Assembly: GCA_001604105.1 (NCBI GenBank)
Contig: LVAQ01000009.1
Span: forward strand, 1 to 64,000
DNA length: 64,000 nucleotides
Reading direction: 5' to 3'
DNA from: Clostridiales bacterium Firm_11
Lineage (GTDB): Bacteria > Bacillota > Clostridia > Christensenellales > Aristaeellaceae
Shown: positions 35,255 through 44,325 of the stretch, one piece after another
How positions within the stretch are numbered: position 1 is the stretch's first letter
Layout: every line of letters begins with the position of its first letter
Position numbers and translations under genes: made by a program
The notes under the pieces: model-generated
What the model was told of the DNA's origin: nothing
Seen by the model: the letters and a program-made list of their open reading frames with translations, nothing else
Databases searched by the model: none

Positions 35255-37267
35255 ATGCCGATCTTGGTAGCAAAGCACGCGGGCTTCTGCATGGGCGTGC
35301 GACGCGCGGTGGTCAAGGCCATGGAGGCCGCCAAAGACGGTCAAGGCATCTCCACCATTGGTGAACTGGTGCATAACGCCGAGGTCATCAAAAGCCTGGA
35401 AGCAAACGGCGTTCGCGCTGTGGACTCCCCGGCGAAGGCCACTGGGCGCACCGTCATAATCCGCAGCCACGGCGTTGCCCCATCCATGTATCGGGAAGTG
35501 GACGCGTGCAACCTGAATGCGATCGATCTCACCTGCCCGTTTGTGCAACGCCTGCACGACATTGTGGCAGACTACAGCCAGGGCGGCAAGCCCGTGATCC
35601 TGGTCGGGCAGAAGGATCATCCTGAAGTGGTGGGCACCATCGGCTGGTGCGGCGGCAGGGTTTACACCGTGGGCACGCTGGAGGAAGCGCAAGCCTTGCC
35701 GGACATGGCCGAGGCGCTGGCCGTATCGCAAACCACACTGCCCCATGAAAGCTGGGAAGCCATCCTGCCGGTACTGCGCGGCAAGGTGAAAAACCTCACT
35801 GCACAGGATACCATATGCACCGCCACGGTGCTGCGGCAAAACGAAGCCAGAGAACTCGCCGCCAAGGTAGATGCGATGCTGGTGGTAGGCGGGCTGAACA
35901 GCGCGAACACGCGCAAGCTTTATGAGACTTGCAAACGCATTTGCAAGCGAACCCTATTGGTAGAGCGCGCGGCGGACATCCCGCCGGGCTTTGCAGATAT
36001 CCATTCGGAATCAATTGGAATCACCGCCGGCGCGAGTACGCCGGATTGGTCACTTAAGGAGGTTGTCACACGCATGACTGACAAAGAACAGTTGGATCAG
36101 CGGGTTTCCGGCGAGGAGGCGGACAAGAACAGCTTTATGGCTGACGTGGAAGCCACTCTGGTCAAAATCAGACCCGGACAGTCGGTTACCGGTACCGTCG
36201 TCCAGATCACGGACGATGAGGTTTGCGTCAACATCGGCTTCAAGTCCGATGGGCTGATCAAACGCGATGATCTGGTGACAGAGGATGTGAAACTGGGCGA
36301 CGAAATCGAAGTCGAAGTCGTCAAGGTGAACGATGGCGAAGGCAACGTGCTGCTTTCCCAGCGCAACATTCTCAATCGCAAGGCTTTCGTGTTGCTTGTC
36401 GAGAAGTACGAAAACGGCGAGTATGTTGACGGCGTTGGCAAAGAGGTCGTCAAGGGCGGCTTGATTTGCAACGTGGATGGCATTCGCGCGTTCGTGCCTG
36501 CGTCGCAGCTCTCCAACCGCTATGTGGAAAAGATCGGCGAGTTTGTTGGCCAGACGCTCAAGCTCAAGATCATCGAGCTGGATGAGCAGAAAAAGCGCAT
36601 CGTGGCCAGCCGCAAAGCCGTTATCAAAGAAGAAGCCGTCGCTAAAAAAGCGCAGGTGTGGGATAAGCTCCACGAGGGCGAAGTCATTCGCGGCATCGTG
36701 CGTCGTCTGACGGATTTTGGCGCGTTTGTGGACATCGGCGGCGTGGATGGCCTCATCCATGTGACCGACCTTAGCTGGGCGCATGTCAAACACCCCAGTG
36801 AGATCGTCAAACCCGAGCAGGAAGTGGATGTCAAAATCCTGAGCCTGGATCCCGAACGCGAGCGCATCCAGCTTGGCCTCAAGCAGATGCAGCCCAAGCC
36901 ATGGGATCTGGCGCCCGAAAAGTACCCCGAAGGCTCGGTCGTCACCGGAAAAGTGGTGCGCATTACCACTTTTGGCGCCTTTGTGGAACTGGAACCGGGC
37001 GTAGATGGCCTGGTACACATCAGCCAGTGCGCTACCACGCGCATCAATAAGGTTGAAGACGCCGTGAACGTTGGCGATGAAGTTAACGTGAAGGTGTTGA
37101 GCGTGGATCCTGAAGCCAAGCGCATCAGCCTGAGCATCCGCGCGCTGCTGGAACCAGAACGCGAGAGCGAGCCGGAAGCAGCCGCCGAAACGACTGAAGA
37201 TGCTGTGCCTGTGGACATTGAAGCCGTAGGCCGTCAGCTGGAGCAGGAAGCACAGGACGAGGAATAA
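35255..37267 (+). CDS. ispH: Fused IspH (HMBPP reductase) - ribosomal protein S1
   Basis: 670 residues. Residues 1-270 are IspH: iron-sulphur cysteines at 12 (AGFCMGVRRAV), 94 (LTCPFVQ) and 188 (TICTAT), with SHG and HPEV active-site motifs. It reduces HMBPP to IPP/DMAPP, the last step of the MEP isoprenoid pathway. From about 300 on there are four S1 RNA-binding domains (starting near 300, 395, 475 and 560), the last two with the typical DFGAFVDIG and TFGAFVELE cores, then an acidic tail. This fusion is well known in Clostridia. The sequence around 36056-36076 suggests that the S1 part can also be made alone. GGAGGG precedes the first ATG. Confidence 0.95.
   Translation: MPILVAKHAGFCMGVRRAVVKAMEAAKDGQGISTIGELVHNAEVIKSLEANGVRAVDSPAKATGRTVIIRSHGVAPSMYREVDACNLNAIDLTCPFVQRLHDIVADYSQGGKPVILVGQKDHPEVVGTIGWCGGRVYTVGTLEEAQALPDMAEALAVSQTTLPHESWEAILPVLRGKVKNLTAQDTICTATVLRQNEARELAAKVDAMLVVGGLNSANTRKLYETCKRICKRTLLVERAADIPPGFADIHSESIGITAGASTPDWSLKEVVTRMTDKEQLDQRVSGEEADKNSFMADVEATLVKIRPGQSVTGTVVQITDDEVCVNIGFKSDGLIKRDDLVTEDVKLGDEIEVEVVKVNDGEGNVLLSQRNILNRKAFVLLVEKYENGEYVDGVGKEVVKGGLICNVDGIRAFVPASQLSNRYVEKIGEFVGQTLKLKIIELDEQKKRIVASRKAVIKEEAVAKKAQVWDKLHEGEVIRGIVRRLTDFGAFVDIGGVDGLIHVTDLSWAHVKHPSEIVKPEQEVDVKILSLDPERERIQLGLKQMQPKPWDLAPEKYPEGSVVTGKVVRITTFGAFVELEPGVDGLVHISQCATTRINKVEDAVNVGDEVNVKVLSVDPEAKRISLSIRALLEPERESEPEAAAETTEDAVPVDIEAVGRQLEQEAQDEE
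36056..36076 (+). promoter_or_regulatory. rpsA: Internal ribosome binding site and start for free S1 protein
   Basis: AAGGAGG (36056-36062) lies 11 nt before an in-frame ATG (36074) exactly at the IspH/S1 junction. Starting there would yield a 397-residue S1 protein without IspH. A near-perfect ribosome site at the domain border is unlikely to be chance, but use is unproven. Confidence 0.55.
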
Positions 37268-37319
37268 ACCCTTCCGTGAGGTTCAATGCCCAAGGTGGTA
37301 ACCCGCCTTGGTTGCATGG

Positions 37320-37383
37320 GTCGCCATGGCCTTGTTTGGATGCCGAAAAATCGGCGCCCGCAAGCCATGGCGACGTTTTTTTT
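37320..37383 (+). terminator. Strong terminator after ispH-rpsA
   Basis: GTCGCCATGGC (from 37320) pairs with GCCATGGCGAC (to 37374), with an inner GCCGA/TCGGC stem, and is followed by eight T. A smaller hairpin CCAAGGTGG/CCGCCTTGG (about 37290-37311) precedes it. It separates the S1 gene from the histidine operon, or could attenuate read-through into it. Confidence 0.9.
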
Positions 37384-37412
37384 GCGAGCTCTTTAATAAT
37401 TTACCGTATTAC

Positions 37413-37441
37413 TTGACTAAAGCGTTCTTCTATGCTATGCT
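37413..37441 (+). promoter_or_regulatory. Promoter of the histidine operon
   Basis: TTGACT (37413-37418), 17 bp, TATGCT (37436-37441). A second candidate is GTGGCA-18-TATACT (37448-37477). Both lie downstream of the terminator and 50-90 bp upstream of hisZ. Confidence 0.6.
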
Positions 37442-37527
37442 CATCCCGTGGCATACAGGCCGCGCCTGTGCTATACTCATCCATGACAGGCTTGAACGTC
37501 AAAAGCCGCATCGCGGCGGGAGGAATG

Positions 37528-38640
37528 ATGGAACCTTTGAACCTAACCAACAAAGATCAACTCACCGGCAAACTGCGTAGCTTGTACGAAAGTCTTGGCT
37601 ACACGCGCTTTTCCATGCGGCGGTTTGAGGAATACGCGCTGTATCTGGAAAACAAGAGCTTCTTGAAAAGCGACAGCGTACTGGCTTTCAGCAATCCGGA
37701 CGGGATGCTCATGGCGCTCAAGCCGGATGTGACCCTGTCCATCGCCAAGCACGCAAGGCCGGAGCGCGATGCCTTGGAGAAGGTCTATTACAAGGAAAGC
37801 GTGTACCGCCTGGCGCCCACCGCGCGGGAATTTGTGGAGATCGAACAGATGGGCGTGGAAGCGCTGGGTGCGATTGATGGGTATACCATCGCGGAAATCA
37901 TTCGCCTGGCGATTGAAACCCTGCGCGCCGTAGGGAAGGATTATGTGCTGGACATAAGCCACATGGGCTTTGCCTCCGGGCTGCTGGAAGCGGCGGGGCT
38001 GGACGCGGGGCAGCAGGAAGCCTTGCTGCCGTTCATCCGCCAGCGCAACGCGCACGAACTGGCCAAAGAGATTGCGCGCCAACATGTTCCCGCGGATTAT
38101 GCCCAGCGGATTGCGCAGCTAGCCGGGCTTTCCGGCACATTCCCCGAAACGCTGGCACGCGCATCCGCACTGGTTGTAAGCCCCGGTATGGAACAGGTGC
38201 TGGCAGAGCTTCGCGCATTGTATGAATTGCTTGATACGCTTGGTCTTGCGGGTTGCCTACAGCTGGATTTCTCCATGCTGAACGATCAAAGCTATTATAA
38301 TGGCGTAGTGTTTCAGGGGTATGTGGCGGGAGCGCCGCGCGTGGTGCTCTCCGGCGGAAGATATGATCTGCTGATGCGCCGTTTTGGGAAGCAGGGGGAT
38401 GCCATCGGCTTTGCGCTGTACCTGGATGAGCTCACCTACATGCTGGCCGAGCCCTCCCAGTGGGACGCGGATGTGCTCGCCCTTTACCGTGCGGAAGATG
38501 ATGTGGCCGCGCTCAATGCCGCCGTTTTTGAATTGGCCGCGCAAGGGCTTCGTGTTTTTGCCACCAGCAATCCGCCGCGTGATTTTCGCGCCCCTACCAC
38601 CATGGCCTTTGACGGCCGTACATTTCGGGAGGTGACCTGA
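37528..38640 (+). CDS. hisZ: ATP phosphoribosyltransferase regulatory subunit
   Basis: 370 residues; two consecutive ATG codons follow GGGAGG, and the second (37528) has the better spacing. It is a histidyl-tRNA synthetase paralogue: motif 2-like RLAPTAREFVEIEQMGVEALG, and FDFSMLND-like LDFSMLNDQSYYNG plus VLSGGRYDLLMRRFG near the C-terminus. It lacks the anticodon domain. HisZ forms a complex with the short HisG and gives it activity and feedback inhibition by histidine. It is the first gene of the operon, 2 bp before hisG. Confidence 0.92.
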   Translation: MEPLNLTNKDQLTGKLRSLYESLGYTRFSMRRFEEYALYLENKSFLKSDSVLAFSNPDGMLMALKPDVTLSIAKHARPERDALEKVYYKESVYRLAPTAREFVEIEQMGVEALGAIDGYTIAEIIRLAIETLRAVGKDYVLDISHMGFASGLLEAAGLDAGQQEALLPFIRQRNAHELAKEIARQHVPADYAQRIAQLAGLSGTFPETLARASALVVSPGMEQVLAELRALYELLDTLGLAGCLQLDFSMLNDQSYYNGVVFQGYVAGAPRVVLSGGRYDLLMRRFGKQGDAIGFALYLDELTYMLAEPSQWDADVLALYRAEDDVAALNAAVFELAAQGLRVFATSNPPRDFRAPTTMAFDGRTFREVT

Positions 38641-38642
38641 GC

Positions 38643-39278
38643 ATGCTCAGCATCGCGCTGCCCAAGGGTCGCCTTGGGGATAAGGTGTACAAACTCTTTG
38701 CCGATCACGGCTACCCCTGCGCCGCCATGGAGCAGGACGACCGTCGTCTGGTGCTGCGGGATGAAGCCAGCGGCGTGCAATACCTGCTGGTGAAGCCCAG
38801 TGACGTAGCCATCTATGTGGAACACGGCGCGGCGGATGTGGGCGTAGTGGGTAAGGATGTGCTGCTGGAAGGCGGCAATGATGTCTATGAATTACTGGAT
38901 CTGGGTTTTGGCGCGTGCAACATGTGCGTGGCCGCGCGCGTGGGCTTTCGGGAGAACTTTTCCGCACCGCTACGGGTTGCCACCAAATACCCCAACATTG
39001 CCAAGCAGTATTACGCGAACAACAGCCGTGAGATCGAAATCATCAAACTCAACGGCTCTATCGAGCTTGCGCCCATCCTCGGGCTTTCGGATGTGATTGT
39101 GGACATCGTAGAAACAGGCGCAACCCTCAAGCAAAACCATCTGGAAGTAACCCACACCATCTTGCCCATCAGCGCAAGGCTGATTGCCAACAAAGCGTCC
39201 ATGCGTTTTCAGGCCGCAGCCATCCAGCCGTTGCTTACCGCGCTCACAACCCAGCCGATGGAGGGAAAGAATTCATGA
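38643..39278 (+). CDS. hisG: ATP phosphoribosyltransferase, short form
   Basis: 211 residues. MLSIALPKGRLGDKV, the ADVGVVGKDVLLE loop and DVIVDIVETGATLKQN (PRPP-binding) are the HisG core. The C-terminal regulatory domain of the long form is missing, which explains the HisZ partner. It joins ATP and PRPP, the committed step of histidine synthesis. It overlaps hisD by 4 bp. Confidence 0.96.
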   Translation: MLSIALPKGRLGDKVYKLFADHGYPCAAMEQDDRRLVLRDEASGVQYLLVKPSDVAIYVEHGAADVGVVGKDVLLEGGNDVYELLDLGFGACNMCVAARVGFRENFSAPLRVATKYPNIAKQYYANNSREIEIIKLNGSIELAPILGLSDVIVDIVETGATLKQNHLEVTHTILPISARLIANKASMRFQAAAIQPLLTALTTQPMEGKNS

Positions 39279-40567
39279 TCCGCATCATCCACTATGAAGG
39301 CCAGCCTGTGGAAACCCTGCTCAGCCGTGCCTCCGAGCCCACCCGCGACGTCACCGATACCGTTGCCGCCATTCTGGCGGATGTCAAGACCCGTGGCGAT
39401 GAAGCCGTGCTGGATTACTGCGAGCGCTTTGACGGCACGCGCCCCGCTGCGCTGCTGGTCACGCAGGCGGAGATCGACGCGGCCTTTACCCGCGTTTCCC
39501 CGGAGCTGATCGCCACCATGCAGCTGGCGGCGGAAAACATTCGCCGTTTCCATCTGCAGCAGAAACGCAATGGCTTTGTGGATGCCAAGGAAGATGGCGT
39601 GGTGCTCGGCCAGCGGGTACTGCCCCTCGCCAGCGTCGGCCTGTATGTGCCCGGCGGCACTGCGCGCTACCCCAGCTCCGTGCTCATGGACGCCATTCCA
39701 GCGCAAATTGCAGGCGTTAAGCAAATCATCATGACCACCCCGCCGGATCGCGATGGTAACGTGCCGGATGTGATTCTGGCCGCCGCCAGCATTGCGGGGG
39801 TTTCACAAATCGTTAAGCTCGGCGGGGCACAGGCCATCGCCGCGCTGGCGTATGGTACGCAGTCGGTGCCCCGGGCGGATAAAATCGTCGGCCCCGGCAA
39901 CGTGTATGTGGCCACTGCCAAGCAGCTATGCTACGCGCAGGGGCTCATTGATATCGACATGGTAGCGGGCCCCAGCGAAATTCTGGTTATTGCGGATGCG
40001 GCCAGCAATCCCGCGCATGTGGCCGCGGATCTGTTAAGCCAGGCGGAGCATGACACGCTATCCGCCGCGTGGCTGGTAACCAGCAGCGAAGCCTTTGCCG
40101 TGCAGGTGCGCGCAGAGCTGGAGCGTCAGCTTCCCAAGCTGGAACGGGAGGCCATCGCGCGCCAGAGCATCGATCAAAACGGGCGCGCCATCATCGTGCC
40201 TGATCTTGCAACCGCCGCCATGGTCAGCAATGCCATCGCGCCGGAGCATCTGGAAATCTGTACGGATGACCCCTTCGCGCTGCTGCCACTCATCGAGCAC
40301 GCGGGCAGTGTGTTTCTGGGGCGCTTCTGCCCCGAGCCGCTAGGGGATTATCTGGCGGGTCCCAACCACACGTTGCCCACATCCGGCACGGCGCGTTATT
40401 CCTCCCCGTTGGGGGTGGATGATTTTGTAAAACGCTCCAGCTTCATCTACTATACGCGCGAAGCGCTCATGAAGGTTGGTCAGGATGTACGGCGCTTTGC
40501 CGAGCACGAGGGGCTTACCGCGCACGCCAACGCCATCGCCATCCGCATGGAGGATACCAATGAGTAA
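39275..40567 (+). CDS. hisD: Histidinol dehydrogenase
   Basis: 430 residues, normal length. VPGGTARYPSSVLMDAIPA, GGAQAIAALAYGTQSVPRADKIVGPGN-type core split over 39820-39900, DLLSQAEHDTLSAAWL (zinc and active-site residues), and GPNHTLPTSGTARYSSPL near the end are all hallmark segments. It oxidises histidinol to histidine in two NAD-dependent steps and needs zinc. It overlaps hisG by 4 bp and hisC by 8 bp. Confidence 0.97.
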   Translation: MIRIIHYEGQPVETLLSRASEPTRDVTDTVAAILADVKTRGDEAVLDYCERFDGTRPAALLVTQAEIDAAFTRVSPELIATMQLAAENIRRFHLQQKRNGFVDAKEDGVVLGQRVLPLASVGLYVPGGTARYPSSVLMDAIPAQIAGVKQIIMTTPPDRDGNVPDVILAAASIAGVSQIVKLGGAQAIAALAYGTQSVPRADKIVGPGNVYVATAKQLCYAQGLIDIDMVAGPSEILVIADAASNPAHVAADLLSQAEHDTLSAAWLVTSSEAFAVQVRAELERQLPKLEREAIARQSIDQNGRAIIVPDLATAAMVSNAIAPEHLEICTDDPFALLPLIEHAGSVFLGRFCPEPLGDYLAGPNHTLPTSGTARYSSPLGVDDFVKRSSFIYYTREALMKVGQDVRRFAEHEGLTAHANAIAIRMEDTNE

Positions 40568-41630
40568 ATACCTGCTCCCGCGCCTGAACGCGCTTGACCC
40601 CTATGTGCCCGGCGAACAACCGCAGGACAGGCGCTATGTAAAGCTCAACACCAACGAAAGCCCCTTTCCCCCTTCCCCGCGCGTGCTTGCGGCGCTGGAC
40701 GCGCAAACCGTCGGCAGCCTGAACCTCTACCCAGATCCCCTCGCGCGCACGTTGCGGGAAACCATCGCCGCCGAGTATGGCCTGTCGTCGGAAAACGTGT
40801 TTGTGGGCAACGGATCGGATGAGGTGCTTGGCTTTGCCTTCATGGCGTATGCCGATGAAACGCGCGGCGCGACCATCCCTGATGTGAGCTATGGTTTCTA
40901 TCGTGTGTATGCGCAACTGTACCGCGTCACCCCCACCATCGTGCCCCTGAATGCAGATTTTTCGATGCCTGTGGAGGGTTTTCTTGCCCAACAACAACTG
41001 GTTGCGCTGGCTAACCCCAACGCGCCTACCTCGCTGGCGCTGGGGCTTGCGCAGTTGGAGCGCATCATCGCGGGTAACGCAAATAGCGTGGTGCTCATTG
41101 ACGAAGCGTATATCGATTTTGGGGGCGAAACCTGCCTGCCGCTGCTTGCCAAGTACCCCAACCTGCTTATTGTGCGCACCTATTCCAAAAGCCGCTCGCT
41201 GGCGGGCGGCAGGCTTGGGTACGCGCTGGCTTCTCCTGAAATCATCGATGATCTGCACCGGGTGAAGAACTCCTTTCATCCCTATAGCATCAACACGCTC
41301 ACCATGCTGGCGGGCATCGAGGCGATGCGGGATCATGCGTATTTTGATACCTGCGTAAGCGCCATCTGCGCCCAGCGGGAGCAGAGCAAGCAGGCGCTGC
41401 GTGCGCTGGGTTTTCGCGTGCTGGACAGCGCGACCAACTTCCTGTTTGCTGCCCCGCCGAACATGGACGGAAAAGCGTACTATGAGAAGCTCAAGGCGCG
41501 CGGCATACTGGTGCGTTACCTGAGCCAGCCGACGCTGCTGGATTATGTGCGCATCAGCGTGGGGAGCGCGGCGCAGATGCAGGCATTACTGGATGCGACC
41601 ACCGCCATTTTACAGGAGGACACGCCATGA
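40560..41630 (+). CDS. hisC: Histidinol-phosphate aminotransferase
   Basis: 356 residues from the ATG at 40560 inside the end of hisD. Fold-type I aminotransferase: KLNTNESPFPPSPRV, FVGNGSDEVLGFAFMA, LANPNAPTS, LIDEAYIDFGG (PLP-binding Asp and Tyr), RTYSKSRSLAGGRLGYALA with the PLP Lys, and LRISVG-like VRISVGS at the end. It converts imidazole acetol phosphate to histidinol phosphate with glutamate. It overlaps hisB by 4 bp. Confidence 0.95.
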   Translation: MSKYLLPRLNALDPYVPGEQPQDRRYVKLNTNESPFPPSPRVLAALDAQTVGSLNLYPDPLARTLRETIAAEYGLSSENVFVGNGSDEVLGFAFMAYADETRGATIPDVSYGFYRVYAQLYRVTPTIVPLNADFSMPVEGFLAQQQLVALANPNAPTSLALGLAQLERIIAGNANSVVLIDEAYIDFGGETCLPLLAKYPNLLIVRTYSKSRSLAGGRLGYALASPEIIDDLHRVKNSFHPYSINTLTMLAGIEAMRDHAYFDTCVSAICAQREQSKQALRALGFRVLDSATNFLFAAPPNMDGKAYYEKLKARGILVRYLSQPTLLDYVRISVGSAAQMQALLDATTAILQEDTP

Positions 41631-42226
41631 GACAGGCTGCTATCACGCGCAAAACGGCCGAGACGGACATCGCCCTCACCCTGACCCTTGACGGCAGCGG
41701 TACTGCGGATGTCCAAAGCGGCTGCGGGTTTCTGGATCACATGCTCACGCTCTTTACACGCCACGCCCGCTTTGACCTTACCCTGCGCTGCAAAGGGGAT
41801 ACGCAGGTCGATGATCATCACAGCGTGGAAGATATCGGCATCGCGCTGGGGCAGGCGCTGGCAAAGGCGCTGGGCGATAAACGCGGCATTACCCGCTACG
41901 GGGAATGCCTGCTCCCCATGGATGAAACGCTGATTCAAGTGGCGCTGGATTTGAGCGGTCGGGCAACGCTATGTTACCTGGCGGCGATCCCTTCGCCAAA
42001 GGTGGGCACCTTTGATACCGAGCTTGGCAAGGAGTTTTTTGCCGCGCTCACGCGGGAGGCAGCCATGACGCTGCATATCCGCCAGCTTGCCGGGGAGAAC
42101 AGCCACCACATTTTAGAAGGCATGTTCAAGGGTGTGGCACGCGCGTTGCGCGCTGCCGTGGCCATTGACCCCGCCGCGGCGGATGAGATTCCCTCCACCA
42201 AAGGAACGCTGGGAGGCAGAGCATGA
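41627..42226 (+). CDS. hisB: Imidazoleglycerol-phosphate dehydratase
   Basis: 199 residues, the monofunctional form. The two metal-binding repeats are visible: GCGFLDHMLTLFTRHARFDL with DDHHSVEDIGIALGQAL, and the second LAGENSHHILEGMFKGVARAL. The C-terminal IPSTKGTLGG is standard. It dehydrates IGP to imidazole acetol phosphate and needs manganese. It overlaps both neighbours by 4 bp. Confidence 0.97.
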   Translation: MRQAAITRKTAETDIALTLTLDGSGTADVQSGCGFLDHMLTLFTRHARFDLTLRCKGDTQVDDHHSVEDIGIALGQALAKALGDKRGITRYGECLLPMDETLIQVALDLSGRATLCYLAAIPSPKVGTFDTELGKEFFAALTREAAMTLHIRQLAGENSHHILEGMFKGVARALRAAVAIDPAAADEIPSTKGTLGGRA

Positions 42227-42837
42227 TCGCGATTGTGGATTACGGCGTAGGCAATCTCTATTCCCTGCACTGCTCGCTTAAGCACATCGGCGCGGAAAGC
42301 GTAGTGACGCGTGAAGAAAGCGTTTTGCGTGCGGCGGAGAAAATCATCCTGCCAGGCGTAGGCGCGTTTGGGGATGCGGCAGCCAAGCTGCATGCCCTAA
42401 AGCTGGACGGGCTGCTTCAGGCGTTGGCTGCGCAGGGCAAGCCTTTGATGGGCGTATGCCTGGGTATGCAACTGCTCTTTGACGAAGGGCTGGAGTACGG
42501 CACCCATCAGGGGCTGGGGCTCATTCCCGGGCAGGTAATTCCGCTCGCGCCCGAAGCGCAGGGGCGTAAGGTGCCCCACATGGGATGGAACAGCCTGGAT
42601 ATTCTAAAGCCGGAGGATCCCCTGATGGCAGGCATACCGCAGGGCGCGTATGTATATTATGTACACAGCTATTACGCGACGCAGTGTGACGAGGCGCTGG
42701 TCGCCACTTCCGCCTACGGCGCGAAGGTAGCGGGCGTGGTGCGGCGGGGCAGCGTCTGCGGTACGCAGTTTCATCCCGAAAAAAGCGGCGAAGTGGGGCT
42801 TGCCATCCTCGCTTCCTTTGCAAAGGGGGGCGTGTGA
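42223..42837 (+). CDS. hisH: Imidazole glycerol phosphate synthase, glutaminase subunit
   Basis: 204 residues. Class I glutamine amidotransferase: IVDYGVGNLYS at the N-terminus, ILPGVGAFGDA, GVCLGMQLLFD with the nucleophilic Cys, and GTQFHPEKSG with the catalytic His/Glu. It makes ammonia from glutamine and channels it to HisF. The stop overlaps the hisA ATG by 1 bp. Confidence 0.96.
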   Translation: MIAIVDYGVGNLYSLHCSLKHIGAESVVTREESVLRAAEKIILPGVGAFGDAAAKLHALKLDGLLQALAAQGKPLMGVCLGMQLLFDEGLEYGTHQGLGLIPGQVIPLAPEAQGRKVPHMGWNSLDILKPEDPLMAGIPQGAYVYYVHSYYATQCDEALVATSAYGAKVAGVVRRGSVCGTQFHPEKSGEVGLAILASFAKGGV

Positions 42838-43565
42838 TGCTTATTTATCCGGCAATTGACCTGCGCGGCGGGCGCGTGGTGCGCCTGACCCAAGGGGATT
42901 ATGACCGCATGACCGTCTATGAGGGTGACCCGGCCGCCGTGGCACAGGGTTACGCGGATGCCGGCGCAACCTGCTTGCATGCCGTGGATTTGGATGGCGC
43001 CAAGGATGGCAGCCCGCAAAACCGCGCCGTTATCGCTCAGCTATGCAAGCTGCCGCTGTTTACGCAGGTCGGCGGCGGTATGCGCAGCGAAGCGGATATA
43101 GCGGCAACCCTCGCGCTGGGCGTGGACAGGGTTATTCTGGGCACTGCCGCCGTAACCGATTTTGCCTTTACCACCCGCATGGGTAAACAGTACGGGGAAA
43201 AACTTGCCGTGGGCGTGGATGCCAAGGATGGCAAAGTTGCCATTCACGGCTGGAAAACCGTGACCGATCAGGATAGCTTCGATTTTTGCAGGAAGCTGGT
43301 GGATGTGGGTATCCATACCGTGATCTATACCGATATCAGCCGCGATGGGCTGCTGTGCGGCACCAACCTGAGCGCGTATGAACGGCTTTCCGCCATTGAA
43401 GGGTTGCGTGTTATTGCCAGCGGCGGCGTTACCGCCGAGGCGGAAATCGCGGCGCTGCGGGATATGGGGCTGTATGGCGCCATCGTTGGCAAAGCGCTCT
43501 ATGCGGGCAAGCTGGACCTGCGCCGCGTGCTCGCCATCGCGAAAGGGGAGGATACCGCATGCTGA
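42837..43565 (+). CDS. hisA: ProFAR isomerase (HisA)
   Basis: 242 residues from the ATG at 42837; a GTG three bases earlier is possible. A (beta/alpha)8 barrel: LIYPAIDLRGGRVVRLTQGDY at the N-terminus with the catalytic Asp, HAVDLDGAKDG, QVGGGMRS, YTDISRDGLL with the second catalytic Asp, and ASGGVTAEAEIAAL. It opens the sugar ring of ProFAR by an Amadori rearrangement. Its stop overlaps the hisF start by 7 bp. Confidence 0.96.
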   Translation: MLIYPAIDLRGGRVVRLTQGDYDRMTVYEGDPAAVAQGYADAGATCLHAVDLDGAKDGSPQNRAVIAQLCKLPLFTQVGGGMRSEADIAATLALGVDRVILGTAAVTDFAFTTRMGKQYGEKLAVGVDAKDGKVAIHGWKTVTDQDSFDFCRKLVDVGIHTVIYTDISRDGLLCGTNLSAYERLSAIEGLRVIASGGVTAEAEIAALRDMGLYGAIVGKALYAGKLDLRRVLAIAKGEDTAC

Positions 43566-44314
43566 CCAAACGCATCATACCCTGCCTGGACGTTCGCAAC
43601 GGCCGTGTGGTCAAGGGGGTCAATTTCGAAGGGCTTCGCGATGTGGATGACCCGGTGACGCTCGCTCGTTTCTATAACGATTCCGGGGCAGATGAGCTGG
43701 TGTTTTATGACATCACTGCCAGTTTTGAAGGCAGGCCGCTGTTCGCAGACGCCTTGAAGCGTGTGGCGGCGGAGGTGTTTATCCCGCTCACCGTCGGCGG
43801 CAGCATCAACACGCTGGATGATTTTGACCGCGTGCTGAAATGCGGCGCGGATAAGGTAAGCGTTAATTCCGGCGCGATTCGTAACCCATCGCTCATTGAG
43901 GAAGCCGCCAAACGCTATGGCGACCAGTGCGTGGTGCTCTCCATGGATATCAAACGCGTCAACGGAAGCTTCCACGTTTTTGCCAAGGGCGGGCGGGAGG
44001 ATACGGGGCTGGATGCCATCCAATGGGTGAAGTACGGCGCGGATCACGGCGCGGGCGAGGTGGTGGTCAACTCCATCGATACCGACGGCGTGCGCGGCGG
44101 CTTTGATCTTCCCATGCTCACGGCCATCGGCGACGCGGTCAGCTTGCCGCTGATTGCTTCCGGCGGGGCAGGCACCCGCGAACACTTTGTGACGCTCTTC
44201 CAGTTGCCACGCGTAGATGCGGGGCTGGCCGCGAGCATTTTCCACAGCCGCGAGGTCGATATCCGCGAATTGAAAGCCTATCTGGCGGAAAACGGCGTAC
44301 CCATGCGCCTGTAA
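43559..44314 (+). CDS. hisF: Imidazole glycerol phosphate synthase, cyclase subunit
   Basis: 251 residues. A barrel paralogous to HisA: KRIIPCLDVRNGRVVKGVNF (catalytic Asp), FYDITASFEGRP, PLTVGGSINTLDD, NSIDTDGVRGGFD (second Asp) and IASGGAGTREHF. It uses ammonia from HisH to close the imidazole ring and release AICAR, which re-enters purine synthesis. The product joins the next step by HisB. Confidence 0.97.
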   Translation: MLTKRIIPCLDVRNGRVVKGVNFEGLRDVDDPVTLARFYNDSGADELVFYDITASFEGRPLFADALKRVAAEVFIPLTVGGSINTLDDFDRVLKCGADKVSVNSGAIRNPSLIEEAAKRYGDQCVVLSMDIKRVNGSFHVFAKGGREDTGLDAIQWVKYGADHGAGEVVVNSIDTDGVRGGFDLPMLTAIGDAVSLPLIASGGAGTREHFVTLFQLPRVDAGLAASIFHSREVDIRELKAYLAENGVPMRL

Positions 44315-44325
44315 GGGAGGAACGT

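Noticed and set aside
37288..37383. T-box-like AAGGTGGTAACCCG upstream of hisZ with a following terminator
   Set aside because: The block is half of a simple hairpin (CCAAGGTGG/CCGCCTTGG), departs from the T-box consensus, cannot pair with the 5' arm of the terminator, and there is no room for a specifier stem unless it lies inside rpsA. The his promoters lie downstream of the terminator.
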